From positions 1 through 35,333 of the forward strand of contig NZ_JAAHHT010000065.1 in assembly GCF_010672085.1 (NCBI RefSeq): 35,333 nucleotides of DNA, in the 5' to 3' direction. The notes below the pieces were generated by a model, which made no database searches, had not been told where the DNA came from, and saw only the letters and a list, made by a program, of their open reading frames with translations. Made by a program: the position numbers and the translations under genes. Position 1 is the stretch's first letter, and the number at the start of each line of letters is the position of its first letter. Shown here one piece after another: positions 16,012 to 24,139 of the stretch. The stretch is from Okeania sp. SIO3I5. Lineage in GTDB: Bacteria; Cyanobacteriota; Cyanobacteriia; Cyanobacteriales; Microcoleaceae.

Positions 16012-16115
16012 CTAATAGACATCTCCAAAAATCAAAAATGAAATCAATTCAAGATATGAAATCAACAATTTCATTCCCTATTCCCTATTCCCTGACTTCT
16101 GCAAGAAGTCTAATA
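16012..16115. mobile_element. TTAGACATCTCC-family element upstream of moxR
   Basis: Left end CTAATAGACATCTCCAAAAA, right end AGAAGTCTAATAA, with an inner TATTCCC heptamer run (about 16073-16093). Its left end lies about 20 bp from the moxR start codon. Confidence 0.6.
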
Positions 16116-16431
16116 ATTACTTTTATTGTTTTGAGATAGACAAAGGTTATAATATTATACTTTTTTTTTGAAAGAAAAAGCTCAAAGCCTTTTTTTGGTA
16201 ATGTTTTTAGATTTATTCGGTGAACTATAGCAATCCTATTTAATAGGAGTCAGGAGTCATAATTTTCAAGGTTTTCAGTTTAAATAAACTATGATAAAAA
16301 TTATCACAATCAATGGGCGAATTGCTATATAGCAATCATATTTCAGTTGTGAGATTTTAGTGGTAATTAGAAGTCAGGAGTCAGGAGTCAGAATCTAAAA
16401 AGATTTTGATTGCTCTTAATTGTTCTTAGAT

Positions 16432-17048
16432 ATAGCAATCCTCCGCATATTCGTGTCAAAAATCTTACTGCTTTTTAGGGAACAGGGAACACTTAACTGG
16501 GAACAGGTAGGAGTTTCAGTTTTTTTATGTACTTTTTGATTTGTCACAACCTATTTAGGATTGCTAGATCTCATAAATCATTCCTGATTGCTATATATCT
16601 AGTTGACAAAAGAATGAATTTTCAATTGTACCAAATTAAATTCACTTCAATAGTTTCCATAAATAAAAATTAACTATAAACGTCCTTACTAAATTTTAGG
16701 AGGAAGTTTTGGGGGTTTTGATAAAACCCGATTTCATATATAGCAATCCTAAATAGACATCTCCAAAAAATATATAGACTTTTTGGAAAAGTAGGGAACA
16801 GGGAACACTTAACTGGAAGGAAGATATTTTCAGTAAAAATGTACATAAAATGATTTTATCAGGAAATTTTACAACTCTATTTTATGATAAATAAAGGGCA
16901 AGTTTATTTTCTGGAGATGTCTAATAGGTTGTAACAATTCAAAAACTAGAAATAAACTCTGAAATTTTTCCCTATTGCTCATTGCCTATTCCCTATTCCC
17001 GAAAAGCAGTAAGATTTTTATACACAAATATATTAGAGGATTGCTATA
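16432..17048. repeat. Large inverted repeat flanking nested elements
   Basis: 16432 onward reads TATAGCAATCCTCCGCATAT then tcgtgtcaaaaatcttactgctttt. The reverse complement of 17001-17048 is a diverged copy of this over about 45 bp. The two arms enclose some 520 bp, including another TIR element (16753-16926). This could be a former composite or stretched MITE. Confidence 0.5.
16753..16926. mobile_element. TTAGACATCTCC-family element, 174 bp
   Basis: Left end AATAGACATCTCCAAAAAAT, right end TTTTCTGGAGATGTCTAATAG. The arms are inverted over about 16 bp with few mismatches. The subterminal tatatagactttttgg also occurs next to pyrR (12048-12062). No coding capacity. Confidence 0.65.
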
Positions 17049-17238
17049 ATACTTAAAATACTATCGCGATCGCTGTGCCTATCAGAAAAACTATGAATCA
17101 AATTGTGAGAATTTAAGAATTAAAAAGGAATAGGATTAATTCCCATTCCTTGAATTAAATCTGGTTGAAATCGCACAATTATTCAAATTGATCTACAGTT
17201 AGCAGGTCTCAGTCTTAATACTTCTAAAGTTATGTTCA

Positions 17239-17424
17239 ACAATTAATAATTAACAATTAATAATTAATAATTACCGAAATAATTAATAATTAAACAATTA
17301 AATAATTAAATAATTTAGGTATAAAGCCTCCCCTTTTAAGGGGAAAAAAATAAATCTTTTCCTTTTAGCCAATCCTCTCCCTAAAAGGGAGAGGTAATTA
17401 TCATTATCCATTATCCATTAATGA
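17239..17424. mobile_element. AT-rich TACCGAA...TTAATGAA family element, copy 1
   Basis: The copy contains taccgaaataattaataatt on the left, a middle hairpin cctctccctaaaagggagagg, and the right end ccattatccattaatgaa. Relatives are at 20135-20297, 25650-25812, 27794-27955 and 32164-32459. All are non-coding with octamer-like ATTATCC repeats. Confidence 0.6.
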
Positions 17425-17767
17425 ACTCTTCTTATCAAGAAGATGATTTTGCTCAAAGGAATTTTTTTCTGATCTTGGTCGATTAGATATTGTTAGGCAA
17501 CCCATCCATCCCTCTACCGCTTTTTTCTCCATGAATGGAAAGGATTTATATCTTAATTTTTCGGATAAAAATAATTGTTTTTTTGCCTATTCCCTATCTT
17601 CTTTTGGAGTTGCTGAATCAAGGTATGAAAATAAAAATTGAACAATCTCAAATATTTGTTATTCAATAGTAATAGTTGAGTCACTACCAAAAAATACAAA
17701 TCATACCCACGCATCAGCAACCCCCTTCTTTTTTATATTTCTTGATACATTCAATCTCTTATATAGT

Positions 17768-18865
17768 TTAATTTGTAAGTATACTTCTAGCAATTATACA
17801 ATCTTCATGTATTTGAGCTTTCAGTAAATCTAGAGAAGCAAATTTTTGTTCGGGTCGCAAAAACTCTATCAAATTTACAGTTAAAGTTTGACCATATAAA
17901 TCTTGAGACCAATCTAATAAGTGAATTTCAACAGATGGATGTAAACCATTTAATGTGGGACGAAAACCAACATTCATTACCCCTAAGTAGGAGCGATCGC
18001 TCCTCAATATTTCTTGAGGTTGCTTTTCTTGAGAAATATAGACTTCCACAGCATAAACCCCAAAACGAGGCAAAAATTTTTGTTGTGGTAACTGAAGATT
18101 TGCTGTAGGAAATCCTATAGTTCTACCTAATTGTTGCCCCTGGACTACTTGACCGACTAAACTGTAGGGGCGACCTAATAAACGATTTGATTTCTTTAGG
18201 TCTCCTTGTTCTAAAGCTTCGCGAATTATAGAACTGCTAATACGTTCTCCATTTTCACAAGTGTACAGAGGTACAGTTGTCACATCTATATTATAGTTAG
18301 CAGCGATCGCCTCTAAATCTTTGGCTTTTCCTGCTCTTTTTCGTCCAAAACAGAAATCATATCCTACACTTATTTGATGTGCTTGTAAGCGTCTGACTAA
18401 AATTTCTTCTACAAACTCAGTGGGAGTTAAATTTGCCAACTCTTGATTAAATGGCAATAATACTACTTGTTCAACTCCAATAAGTTTTAAAAGAGCTAAT
18501 TTTTCTTCTAGTGGAGCCAACAATTTTTTGAGTTTTCCACTAAAAAATTCTTGGGGATGAGGATTAAAAGTAACAACAGTGGAATAAATTTTTTGCCTTT
18601 GGTAATCATCATCTTTATTCAATTCATTTTCAGAATCCCATGATGATAGTTTTAAATTTTGAGGCCACAATTTCACCTTTGTGCCTTCATCTACTTCTGA
18701 ACTTGTTGCCAATTCTGATGGACATACAGAAAGTAACTTCGATCTACCCTTTAAGTTGAAAATCGGTTTAATTACTTGCCTATGTCCTCGATGTAAACCA
18801 TCAAAGTTTCCCAAAGCAATTGCAGTTGGAGTTAGAGCAGTAGCTAAAGAAGAAGTTATCCACAC
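17768..18865 (-). CDS. ribF: Bifunctional riboflavin kinase / FAD synthetase
   Basis: A 365-residue RibF, which phosphorylates riboflavin to FMN and adenylylates FMN to FAD. The nucleotidyltransferase half shows GNFDGLHRGHR (19-29), TFNPHP (about 98-103) and ISSSIIREAL. The flavokinase half shows GRPYSLVGQVVQGQQLGRTIGFPTANL and FGVYAVEV. A stretch of roughly 50 extra residues (about 38-93, rich in Ser, Lys, Asp, Glu) sits between GHRQVIKPIF and VVTFNPHP, where most bacterial RibF have only a short link. This explains the length above the usual 300-330. The GTG start at 18865 gives MWITSSLATALTPTAIALG, the usual cyanobacterial N-terminus. The hydrolase gene lies 93 bp upstream on the same strand, so they may be co-transcribed. 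Confidence 0.93.
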   Translation of the reverse strand: MWITSSLATALTPTAIALGNFDGLHRGHRQVIKPIFNLKGRSKLLSVCPSELATSSEVDEGTKVKLWPQNLKLSSWDSENELNKDDDYQRQKIYSTVVTFNPHPQEFFSGKLKKLLAPLEEKLALLKLIGVEQVVLLPFNQELANLTPTEFVEEILVRRLQAHQISVGYDFCFGRKRAGKAKDLEAIAANYNIDVTTVPLYTCENGERISSSIIREALEQGDLKKSNRLLGRPYSLVGQVVQGQQLGRTIGFPTANLQLPQQKFLPRFGVYAVEVYISQEKQPQEILRSDRSYLGVMNVGFRPTLNGLHPSVEIHLLDWSQDLYGQTLTVNLIEFLRPEQKFASLDLLKAQIHEDCIIARSILTN

Positions 18866-18930
18866 ACCTTATATTTCTATTAATTTAGTTATCTTTTCTT
18901 TTACCAGATTTAATCTGTTTTTTCTAAATT

Positions 18931-18952
18931 TTTTGTTAGTTTACTAACAAAA
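18931..18952. repeat. Hairpin between the hydrolase and ribF genes
   Basis: TTTTGTTAGT and ACTAACAAAA are 10-bp inverted arms with a 2-nt centre, just after the hydrolase stop codon on the minus strand. There is no T-run after the stem in the minus direction, so it is a weak terminator candidate. Confidence 0.4.
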
Positions 18953-18958
18953 TTAAAA

Positions 18959-19873
18959 TTAAACAGAAATTTTAACTTCTTTTACACTATTTACTTCTGA
19001 ATTTTTTTCTTGACCATTAGAAGGAGATATCAATTGAATTGACAAACCTTCTCTCGCCATTAAACTATTAGGAAATTTCTCTGCCACTTGCTCTCCCACC
19101 TTATCTAAAAAGTCATCATTATGCAGGGGATCATGGTGAAAAATTACCAATTTTTTGACTTGAGCTGCCTTAGCAATTTTTACAGCTTCCTGCCAAGTTG
19201 AATGGCCCCACCCTATTTTACTAGACTTTTCCGAGTAATATTCTTCATCTGTATAGGTCGCGTCGTAGATTAAAACATCTGCTTGACGAGCCAAAAATAA
19301 AACATTTTCGTCAAGGCGATCTGGGAAATGTTCGGTGTCAGAAACATAAGCAGCAGAATACCCATGCCAATTTACACGATATCCTATTGCTTCTCCTGGA
19401 TGATTAAGCAAAGCATTTTCTATAAGTACATCATCAATTTTAATTGACTGACCTATTTCCAGATCGAAAAATTTGAGTTCTGCCCCCATAACTTGCAAAG
19501 GTACTGGAAAATTGGGGTTGAGCATTTGGTCATTAAGTCTTTGTTGAATAGTAGCTCCATTAGGAGCAACTAGCCCATATATAGAAAAACGGTTACTTTT
19601 AACAAAGGCAGGCACAAAAAAGGGAAAACCTTGAATGTGGTCCCAGTGGGAGTGAGTGAAAAACAGATGGGCCTCTATTGGCATTTGAGACAGAAGAGAT
19701 TGGCCTAGAACTCGGAGGCCAGTACCACCATCAAATATCAGGCGATGTCCACCAACTCGCATTTCTAAACAAGGTGTGTTGCCTCCATATCTTACTGTTT
19801 CTGTGCCTGGGCAAGCAATACTGCCTCTTACGCCCCAAAATTGAATTGTAAATTGATTTTGTTTAACCGACAT
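18959..19873 (-). CDS. Metallo-beta-lactamase-fold hydrolase
   Basis: A 304-residue MBL-fold enzyme. The metal site is THSHWDHIQGFPFF (His74, His76, Asp78, His79), with further ligands His158 (LLNHPGEAIGY), Asp179 (YVSDTEH) and His247 (IFHHDPLH). WGVRGSIACPG at the N-terminus and GWGHSTWQEAV (221-231) are typical of a cyanobacterial and proteobacterial group of cytosolic MBL proteins near RNase Z and PhnP-type phosphodiesterases. The substrate is not known. The C-terminal 25 residues are polar and probably disordered. It is likely transcribed ahead of ribF. Confidence 0.88.
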   Translation of the reverse strand: MSVKQNQFTIQFWGVRGSIACPGTETVRYGGNTPCLEMRVGGHRLIFDGGTGLRVLGQSLLSQMPIEAHLFFTHSHWDHIQGFPFFVPAFVKSNRFSIYGLVAPNGATIQQRLNDQMLNPNFPVPLQVMGAELKFFDLEIGQSIKIDDVLIENALLNHPGEAIGYRVNWHGYSAAYVSDTEHFPDRLDENVLFLARQADVLIYDATYTDEEYYSEKSSKIGWGHSTWQEAVKIAKAAQVKKLVIFHHDPLHNDDFLDKVGEQVAEKFPNSLMAREGLSIQLISPSNGQEKNSEVNSVKEVKISV

Positions 19874-20018
19874 GAGTTTTATCGCAGAATTTATTCAGTG
19901 AGTCCATCGAGGAGATTTTTTTTATGAGTCAAATTTTTGCCACTAAATGGCTGTGCCCTAAGAATTAATATATTAGCCCAATAATATTTTAACTCTTATT
20001 TTCCCTAATTTACTATGA

Positions 20019-20130
20019 TTGACATCCTCCCAACGTTGCTCTAGGAGACAACGCGGGATTCCTATCTATTCAAACAGACGCTCGCTGAAAGAACTCAAGG
20101 CGGGTAGACGACTCATTGCTGCTTGCTGGC
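20019..20130 (-). ncRNA. omegaRNA-like 3' module / right end of an IS605-type tnpB element
   Basis: Read on the minus strand, this stretch has the order typical of the 3' end of tnpB loci: gagtcgtctacccgcc, ttgagttctttcag, a run ending gaatagataggaatcccg, a hairpin, and a terminal GGGAGGATGTCAA. In TnpB systems this region makes the scaffold of the omegaRNA, and the guide is the flank beyond TCAA (here 20018 downward). A reading frame through it (SSNESSTRLEFFQRASV) could be the original tnpB C-terminus, since omegaRNA overlaps tnpB. It is cut off from the tnpB remnant by an AT-rich element. Identification is by pattern memory. Confidence 0.5.
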
Positions 20131-20134
20131 TTTT

Positions 20135-20297
20135 TACCGAAACAATTAAACAATTAAACAATTAGATAATTCAGGTTTAAAGTCTCCCCAATAAAGGGGA
20201 AAAAAATAAATTTGTTTCCTTCTTGATCAATCCTCTCCCTTTTAGCGAGAGGTAATGAATAATTACCCATTATCCATTATCCATTATCCATTATTGA
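20135..20297. mobile_element. AT-rich family element, copy 2, inserted at the tnpB 3' end
   Basis: Left end taccgaaacaattaaacaat, inner hairpin around cctctcccttttagcgagagg, right end ccattatccattattgaa. It separates the tnpB remnant from its putative omegaRNA module, and it supplies the last codons and TAA of the remnant reading frame. Confidence 0.65.
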
Positions 20298-20664
20298 AGG
20301 CTACTCCTCGTCTTGTTTAATGTCTCGGACTGTCCGCCCGCGACTTCACTAAAAAGTGATAGTTGTACAGGTGTTTCTAATATTTTAGTTTCAAAAGTTG
20401 CAACTATTGGGGTATTTAAAATCTTAATTGCTGCATTAATATCTCTATCATGGAAAGCACCACAATTTAAGCACGTCCACTCCCTAACGCCTAATTCTTT
20501 TTTACCACCTTTAAATCCACAACAACTACAATGCATGACTGGTTGGCTCCCATCTATCAATAACTCTAAATTCTCTACCATACTTTTCAGCCTTTCCTTC
20601 TAAAAATGTCCTAAAAGTTCTCCATCATAAATCACTAATTGCTTTAGCTAATTTGCGATCTCTT

Positions 20665-20707
20665 GGTGCGCGTTCCCTTGCGCCTGTCGGCGACGCGGGG
20701 TCGCACC
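20665..20707. repeat. GC-rich palindromic insertion in tnpB
   Basis: GGTGCG and CGCACC form the ends of a 43-bp GC-rich block inserted between codons for GMVK and RKLAKAISD of tnpB. Removing it restores the usual TnpB spacing. Its composition differs sharply from the surrounding AT-rich DNA. Confidence 0.6.
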
Positions 20708-21267
20708 GCTTTTTAACCATCCCAGAAACATTGTCATACTTCTAAAACAATTGTTTGGTTTTTACGAATTATTTCAGTAGATAATTTATGTAGAAAATCT
20801 GCTCTAATGTCTTTTATTTTTGCATGGAGTCTAGCTATTTTTAGTCTACGTTTTTCACGACGCTGTACTGAGGTTTCGCGAAACGTTACTACTGGTTGGG
20901 TCTTAGCAAATTTACGTTGAAATTTAGCTAACTTTTTCAGGTTCTGTTTGAGTGGCTTCGGAGCTTCAATTTTATCTCCATTGATCAATGTAGCAAATGT
21001 TGAGATACCTAAATCTATACCTATATAACTTTCAGTTTTAGGTAGATATTCAGCACAAGTTTCTACAACAAAACTAGCAATGCTAGGACGGTCTGCACTA
21101 TCTTTAATTATACTTACAGAAGTAGGTTTACTAGGCAATGGTCTTGACCAAACTATTTTGATTTTTCCTACTTTTGGTAGATAGATTTTATCTTGATCAA
21201 TTTTGTAATTACCTCCTACAAATCTAGCAGTTTGCTTTGACTTTCTACTTTTAAATTGAGGTGGTTT

Positions 21268-21293
21268 TAGGGGCGAACGGCCGTTCGCCCCTA
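21268..21293. repeat. 26-bp perfect palindrome inserted in tnpB
   Basis: The perfect palindrome is centred on GAACGGCCGTTC with outer arms TAGGGGC and GCCCCTA. It adds about nine codons (GVGANGRSP) to the tnpB reading frame between the conserved CKCKRKG and KPPQFKSRKS. Similar GGGCGA/TCGCCC palindromes occur at 7581 and in the 133-bp array. Confidence 0.7.
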
Positions 21294-21671
21294 CTCCTTT
21301 TCGTTTACATTTGCAACTTTGAAAAAAGTTTTGATAAGCTTGATTTAAGTCATTCAATGATTCCTGTAATGGAGTGAATCGCTACTTATTTCAACCAAAG
21401 CAGTTCTCTCTTAGCTTGTGTTATGAATTGTTTTTGTAGTTCTGAATTACTTGGCTTTTTAACACCATTAGCATACAGTTGATTGCAATGTGCTAATGAT
21501 TGATTCCAAACATATCTGCAACAGCCAAACAGTTGACTTAGTTTTTTAATTTGGACATGATTAGGGTAGATGCGATATTTGTATCTTGCTTTCACTGTTT
21601 TCGACCTTTTTCTAACACTAAATATTAACAGCGTAGCGGATTTTTATACTATTATTATAGCATATTATTTG

Positions 21672-21759
21672 TATATAATTATGACATCGAATCATAATTA
21701 TATACTCACCATTCATCCAGGCGCTATAATCTATGATTTAGCGCCTGGATGAATGGTGA
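21672..21759. repeat. Two adjacent long hairpins
   Basis: Hairpin 1 has arms TATATAATTATGA (21672-21684) and TCATAATTATATA (21692-21704), 13 bp, with a 7-nt loop. Hairpin 2 has outer arms of 21 bp starting TCACCATTCATCC (21706) and ending GGATGAATGGTGA (21759). The pairing continues inward with one bulge to a 3-nt loop. It lies upstream of the tnpB start and could be the left-end structure of that element or an independent palindromic repeat. Confidence 0.75.
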
Positions 21760-21830
21760 TTGCAGGTAAATTTGAGGCAGTAAGTATATTGGTGAGAATT
21801 AAGTTAGTTTGGTAATGGTGGACATATCAG

Positions 21831-21933
21831 CAGGACTAAAGCCATGCGAACCCAGAAACCCGGTTTCTCGTAGATGCTTATTGTCAAAAACAATGATTTA
21901 CCTTAGAAACCGGGTTTCTTTGCGTAAGTCCTG
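21831..21933. mobile_element. CAGGAC-family MITE with 5-bp target duplication ATCAG
   Basis: Left end CAGGACTAAAGCCATGCGAA, right end TTTGCGTAAGTCCTG. It is flanked by ATCAG at 21826-21830 and 21934-21938. Inside, AGAAACCCGGTTTCT and AGAAACCGGGTTTCT are inverted relative to each other. From 21934 to 22160 I see no gene, only AT-rich DNA with one more acccggtttct. Confidence 0.8.
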
Positions 21934-22160
21934 ATCAGGTTATTCTCAACAATTGACATCTTTTTTGTATTGGTTATTGTAATGTGGAATAGTTAGATTA
22001 AGAATTAGCATTAATATTAGTTTTCAAGTGATAAAACTGTTCAAAAAGAGCTTAACTTGGTTCGCGGATCTCTTGATAATTTTTACAATAAATCGGGTTT
22101 ATGGAAGGTAAATTTTAGTATGGTGGGGCATCTTATACAAACCCGGTTTCTCTGATCTAT

Positions 22161-23816
22161 TTACCAAGTCACCCGATCGCTTAATTTCTCTAACATTTTA
22201 GGTCCAATTCCAGATACTTGATCGAGGTCTGCTAAAGATGTAAAAGGTTGATTTTTTCTTTTTTGAATAATCCGTTCTGCTAATTTAGGTCCGACGCCTG
22301 GCAGTGTTTCTAATTCTTTAGCAGTGGCAGTATTTAGATTAATTTTCTTGTTAGTATCTATTACTAAAGTTTCAGTTTCTATTAATCGCTCGCCACACTC
22401 TTTTTGCTGTTTCTCAACTTTTTTGATCAACCAGGATGGTATACCTATAGTTGCTGTTTGATAAAGTCTTTGAAATTCACGGTCAAAATGAGCTGCTACT
22501 GTGGAATTTTCTATTACTAATAAAGTTTCATCGTTGTTCTGATTAGCTGCTTTCGTCCAATTCTGAGAACCAGTAATTACAATGGAATTATCAATAATTC
22601 CAAATTTGTGATGGAGGCGATCGCCAGGGGGTAAGTTAGGTACGCCTACTGTAGATATCGGTTTTTGCCAAGTCCGATTATCAGTTTCATATTTACATTT
22701 ATTTGCCAAAGCAATTCACATCATATCTAATCCTTCACTATAGTAACGATAGGCAAAACTAGGGTCAATTAAACCTTGAATTAAGACTCTTTGTAGGGAT
22801 TTATTTTCTAGGGTATTAACTAATGGTTGTGATGAAAATACAAATAGGGATAAATTAATAGATGTTTGTGCTTTTTCTAATGTTTGATTTATTAAACCAT
22901 TTACACTTTCTTGCCAAGATTGACTACTAGAAATAGGAGAAAATTGTACGGCAACTTTTGTATCACCAACTAATACTTGCCTGGTATTTCTGAATGGTTT
23001 TTTCACACCAAATTTACTATCTGGTTTACCTCCCGGACCATCTCCCCATAAGATATTAAATTCTTCTGTGAATAATTCAGCTAATTCCAAACTTTCTATT
23101 TTTAAAAGATTATTAGCATTTCCTCGACTCAGGGGTTCTGAAAAATCCCCATGAATACCACTGGTAGTAAAATTAGCCGACGTGACAATAATACTTTCAC
23201 CATCCACAACTAAAAATTTATGGTGCATCAGACCGCTACCCTTAGAACCATCAGCAGTATCATCAATCAAGGGAACTCCTGCATTACTTAAAATTATTAG
23301 AGCATCCCTACGGTTAATTTCATCTTGACTAATCTCCCCATCCATGTTAATATCAGCAAGCTGAATAAACTCATTGTAGCGATTGCGCTCCCGTTCAGGT
23401 AGTCGATCAACCTCAGATGGACTTAAACTTCCCCAGGGACGATTGTAGGTATTTTCAATAATTACTCGCACTTTCACCCCTGCTTGATATCTTTCGGCCA
23501 AAACTTGAGCGATCGCTGGCAAACGTAACTCTTGAACTGCGACATCTACACTAGAAGTAGCATTAGTAATAGTATTAACAATTATTTCTTCGAGATTGTC
23601 TCCTAGTCTGGTTTGCTGACGTAGGGGTTCAGTGTAACTTGAAGCTTGGGATTGATTAAAGTAAGATTTAATTAAGGGGTCTTGTGGCAATGGTGATATG
23701 GGACGAACTAACTGCTGAGGTTTATTCAGACAAGCAGTTAGGCTAAAAGCCAAGAGTAAAACATAGCCAAAGCGCAGTCGAATAGAAGGAAATAGCACTG
23801 ATATTAGCAAGGTCAA
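22161..23816 (-). pseudogene. Phospholipase D-like lipoprotein with EF-hand-like loop and HhH domain, interrupted by one TGA
   Basis: A single reading frame of about 551 codons broken only by TGA at 22718-22716. The first 366 codons carry a signal peptide with lipobox LTAC (Cys29), a canonical EF-hand loop DINMDGEISQDE (155-166) and the first HKD motif (HHKFLVVD, 198-205). After the TGA, in the same frame, come IALANKCKYE, the second HKD motif HHKFGIID and a ComEA-like helix-hairpin-helix tail (LNTATAKELETLPGVGPKLAERI ... VSGIGPKML). PLD enzymes need both HKD motifs, so the stop should abolish activity unless it is read through or is a sequence error. The 5' start is uncertain: only TTG (23816) or GTG (23798) are in frame. 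The product would be envelope-anchored and may act on phosphodiesters such as lipids or DNA. Confidence 0.8.
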
Positions 23817-24139
23817 TCGCTTATTACTTCATGTAAAAAAAAATTTGTAGTTTGGAAACCCAAAGCACTCTAGGTAGAGGGCTTCTGACAAAATACGATT
23901 ATAGTAAGCTACAAAGCGTGACCTATAGCTTAAATACTTCTCAATATTAATTATACTGAAATTTCAGTATGAGTAAATTTTGAACATTATTGCACGATGG
24001 CCAATAATTTAGGGTGATAGTTAAATCAAATTTTCTTGAAGTACAAATATTTTCTGTATTGTCCATTTGCTATGGTATTGGGAAGTAAGAATGACAGCCA
24101 AAACCGAGAGAACCTAGTGACAAGTAACTTTGCTGTTTT
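23817..24139. other. Divergent intergenic region
   Basis: A 323-bp gap between the PLD gene (minus) and the zinc-finger gene (plus). It should hold both promoters. I see no repeat element, terminator or clear promoter hexamer pair here. Confidence 0.5.

Larger units (their letters stand above)
15992..17767. other. 1.8-kb gene-free stretch full of small elements
   Basis: No credible gene on either strand. It holds TTAGACATCTCC elements (16012-16115, 16753-16926) and many copies of TATAGCAATCCT in both orientations. GGAGTCA tracts lie near 16245 and 16375, two copies of gaacagggaacacttaactgg occur near 16480 and 16800, and an AT-rich family element sits at 17239-17424. From 17430 to 17767 I see nothing recognisable. 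Confidence 0.7.
20291..21595 (-). pseudogene. tnpB: Decayed tnpB (IS200/IS605-type RNA-guided nuclease)
   Basis: Three fragments of one TnpB protein lie in order on the minus strand. 21595-21386 is the N-terminus (MKARYKYRIYPNHVQIKKLSQ...). 21357-20734 has the RuvC-I aspartate in YIGIDLGI and the RuvC-II-like IVLEV. 20581-20291 has the zinc finger CSCCGFKGG...CLNCG and the RuvC-III HDRDINAA. Reading frames change at least between 21386 and 21330 (WLK / ISSDS / LQESLNDLN), at a GC-rich insertion at 20664-20710, and before the zinc finger (RWEPTS / CSCC). A TGA also lies in DL*WRTF. A 26-bp palindrome is inserted in frame near 21280. No TnpA is present. The protein cannot be made intact. Confidence 0.88.

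Noticed and set aside
20291-21595. An active TnpB
   Set aside because: Several frameshifts, a stop codon and two palindromic insertions break the gene, so only a remnant is reported.
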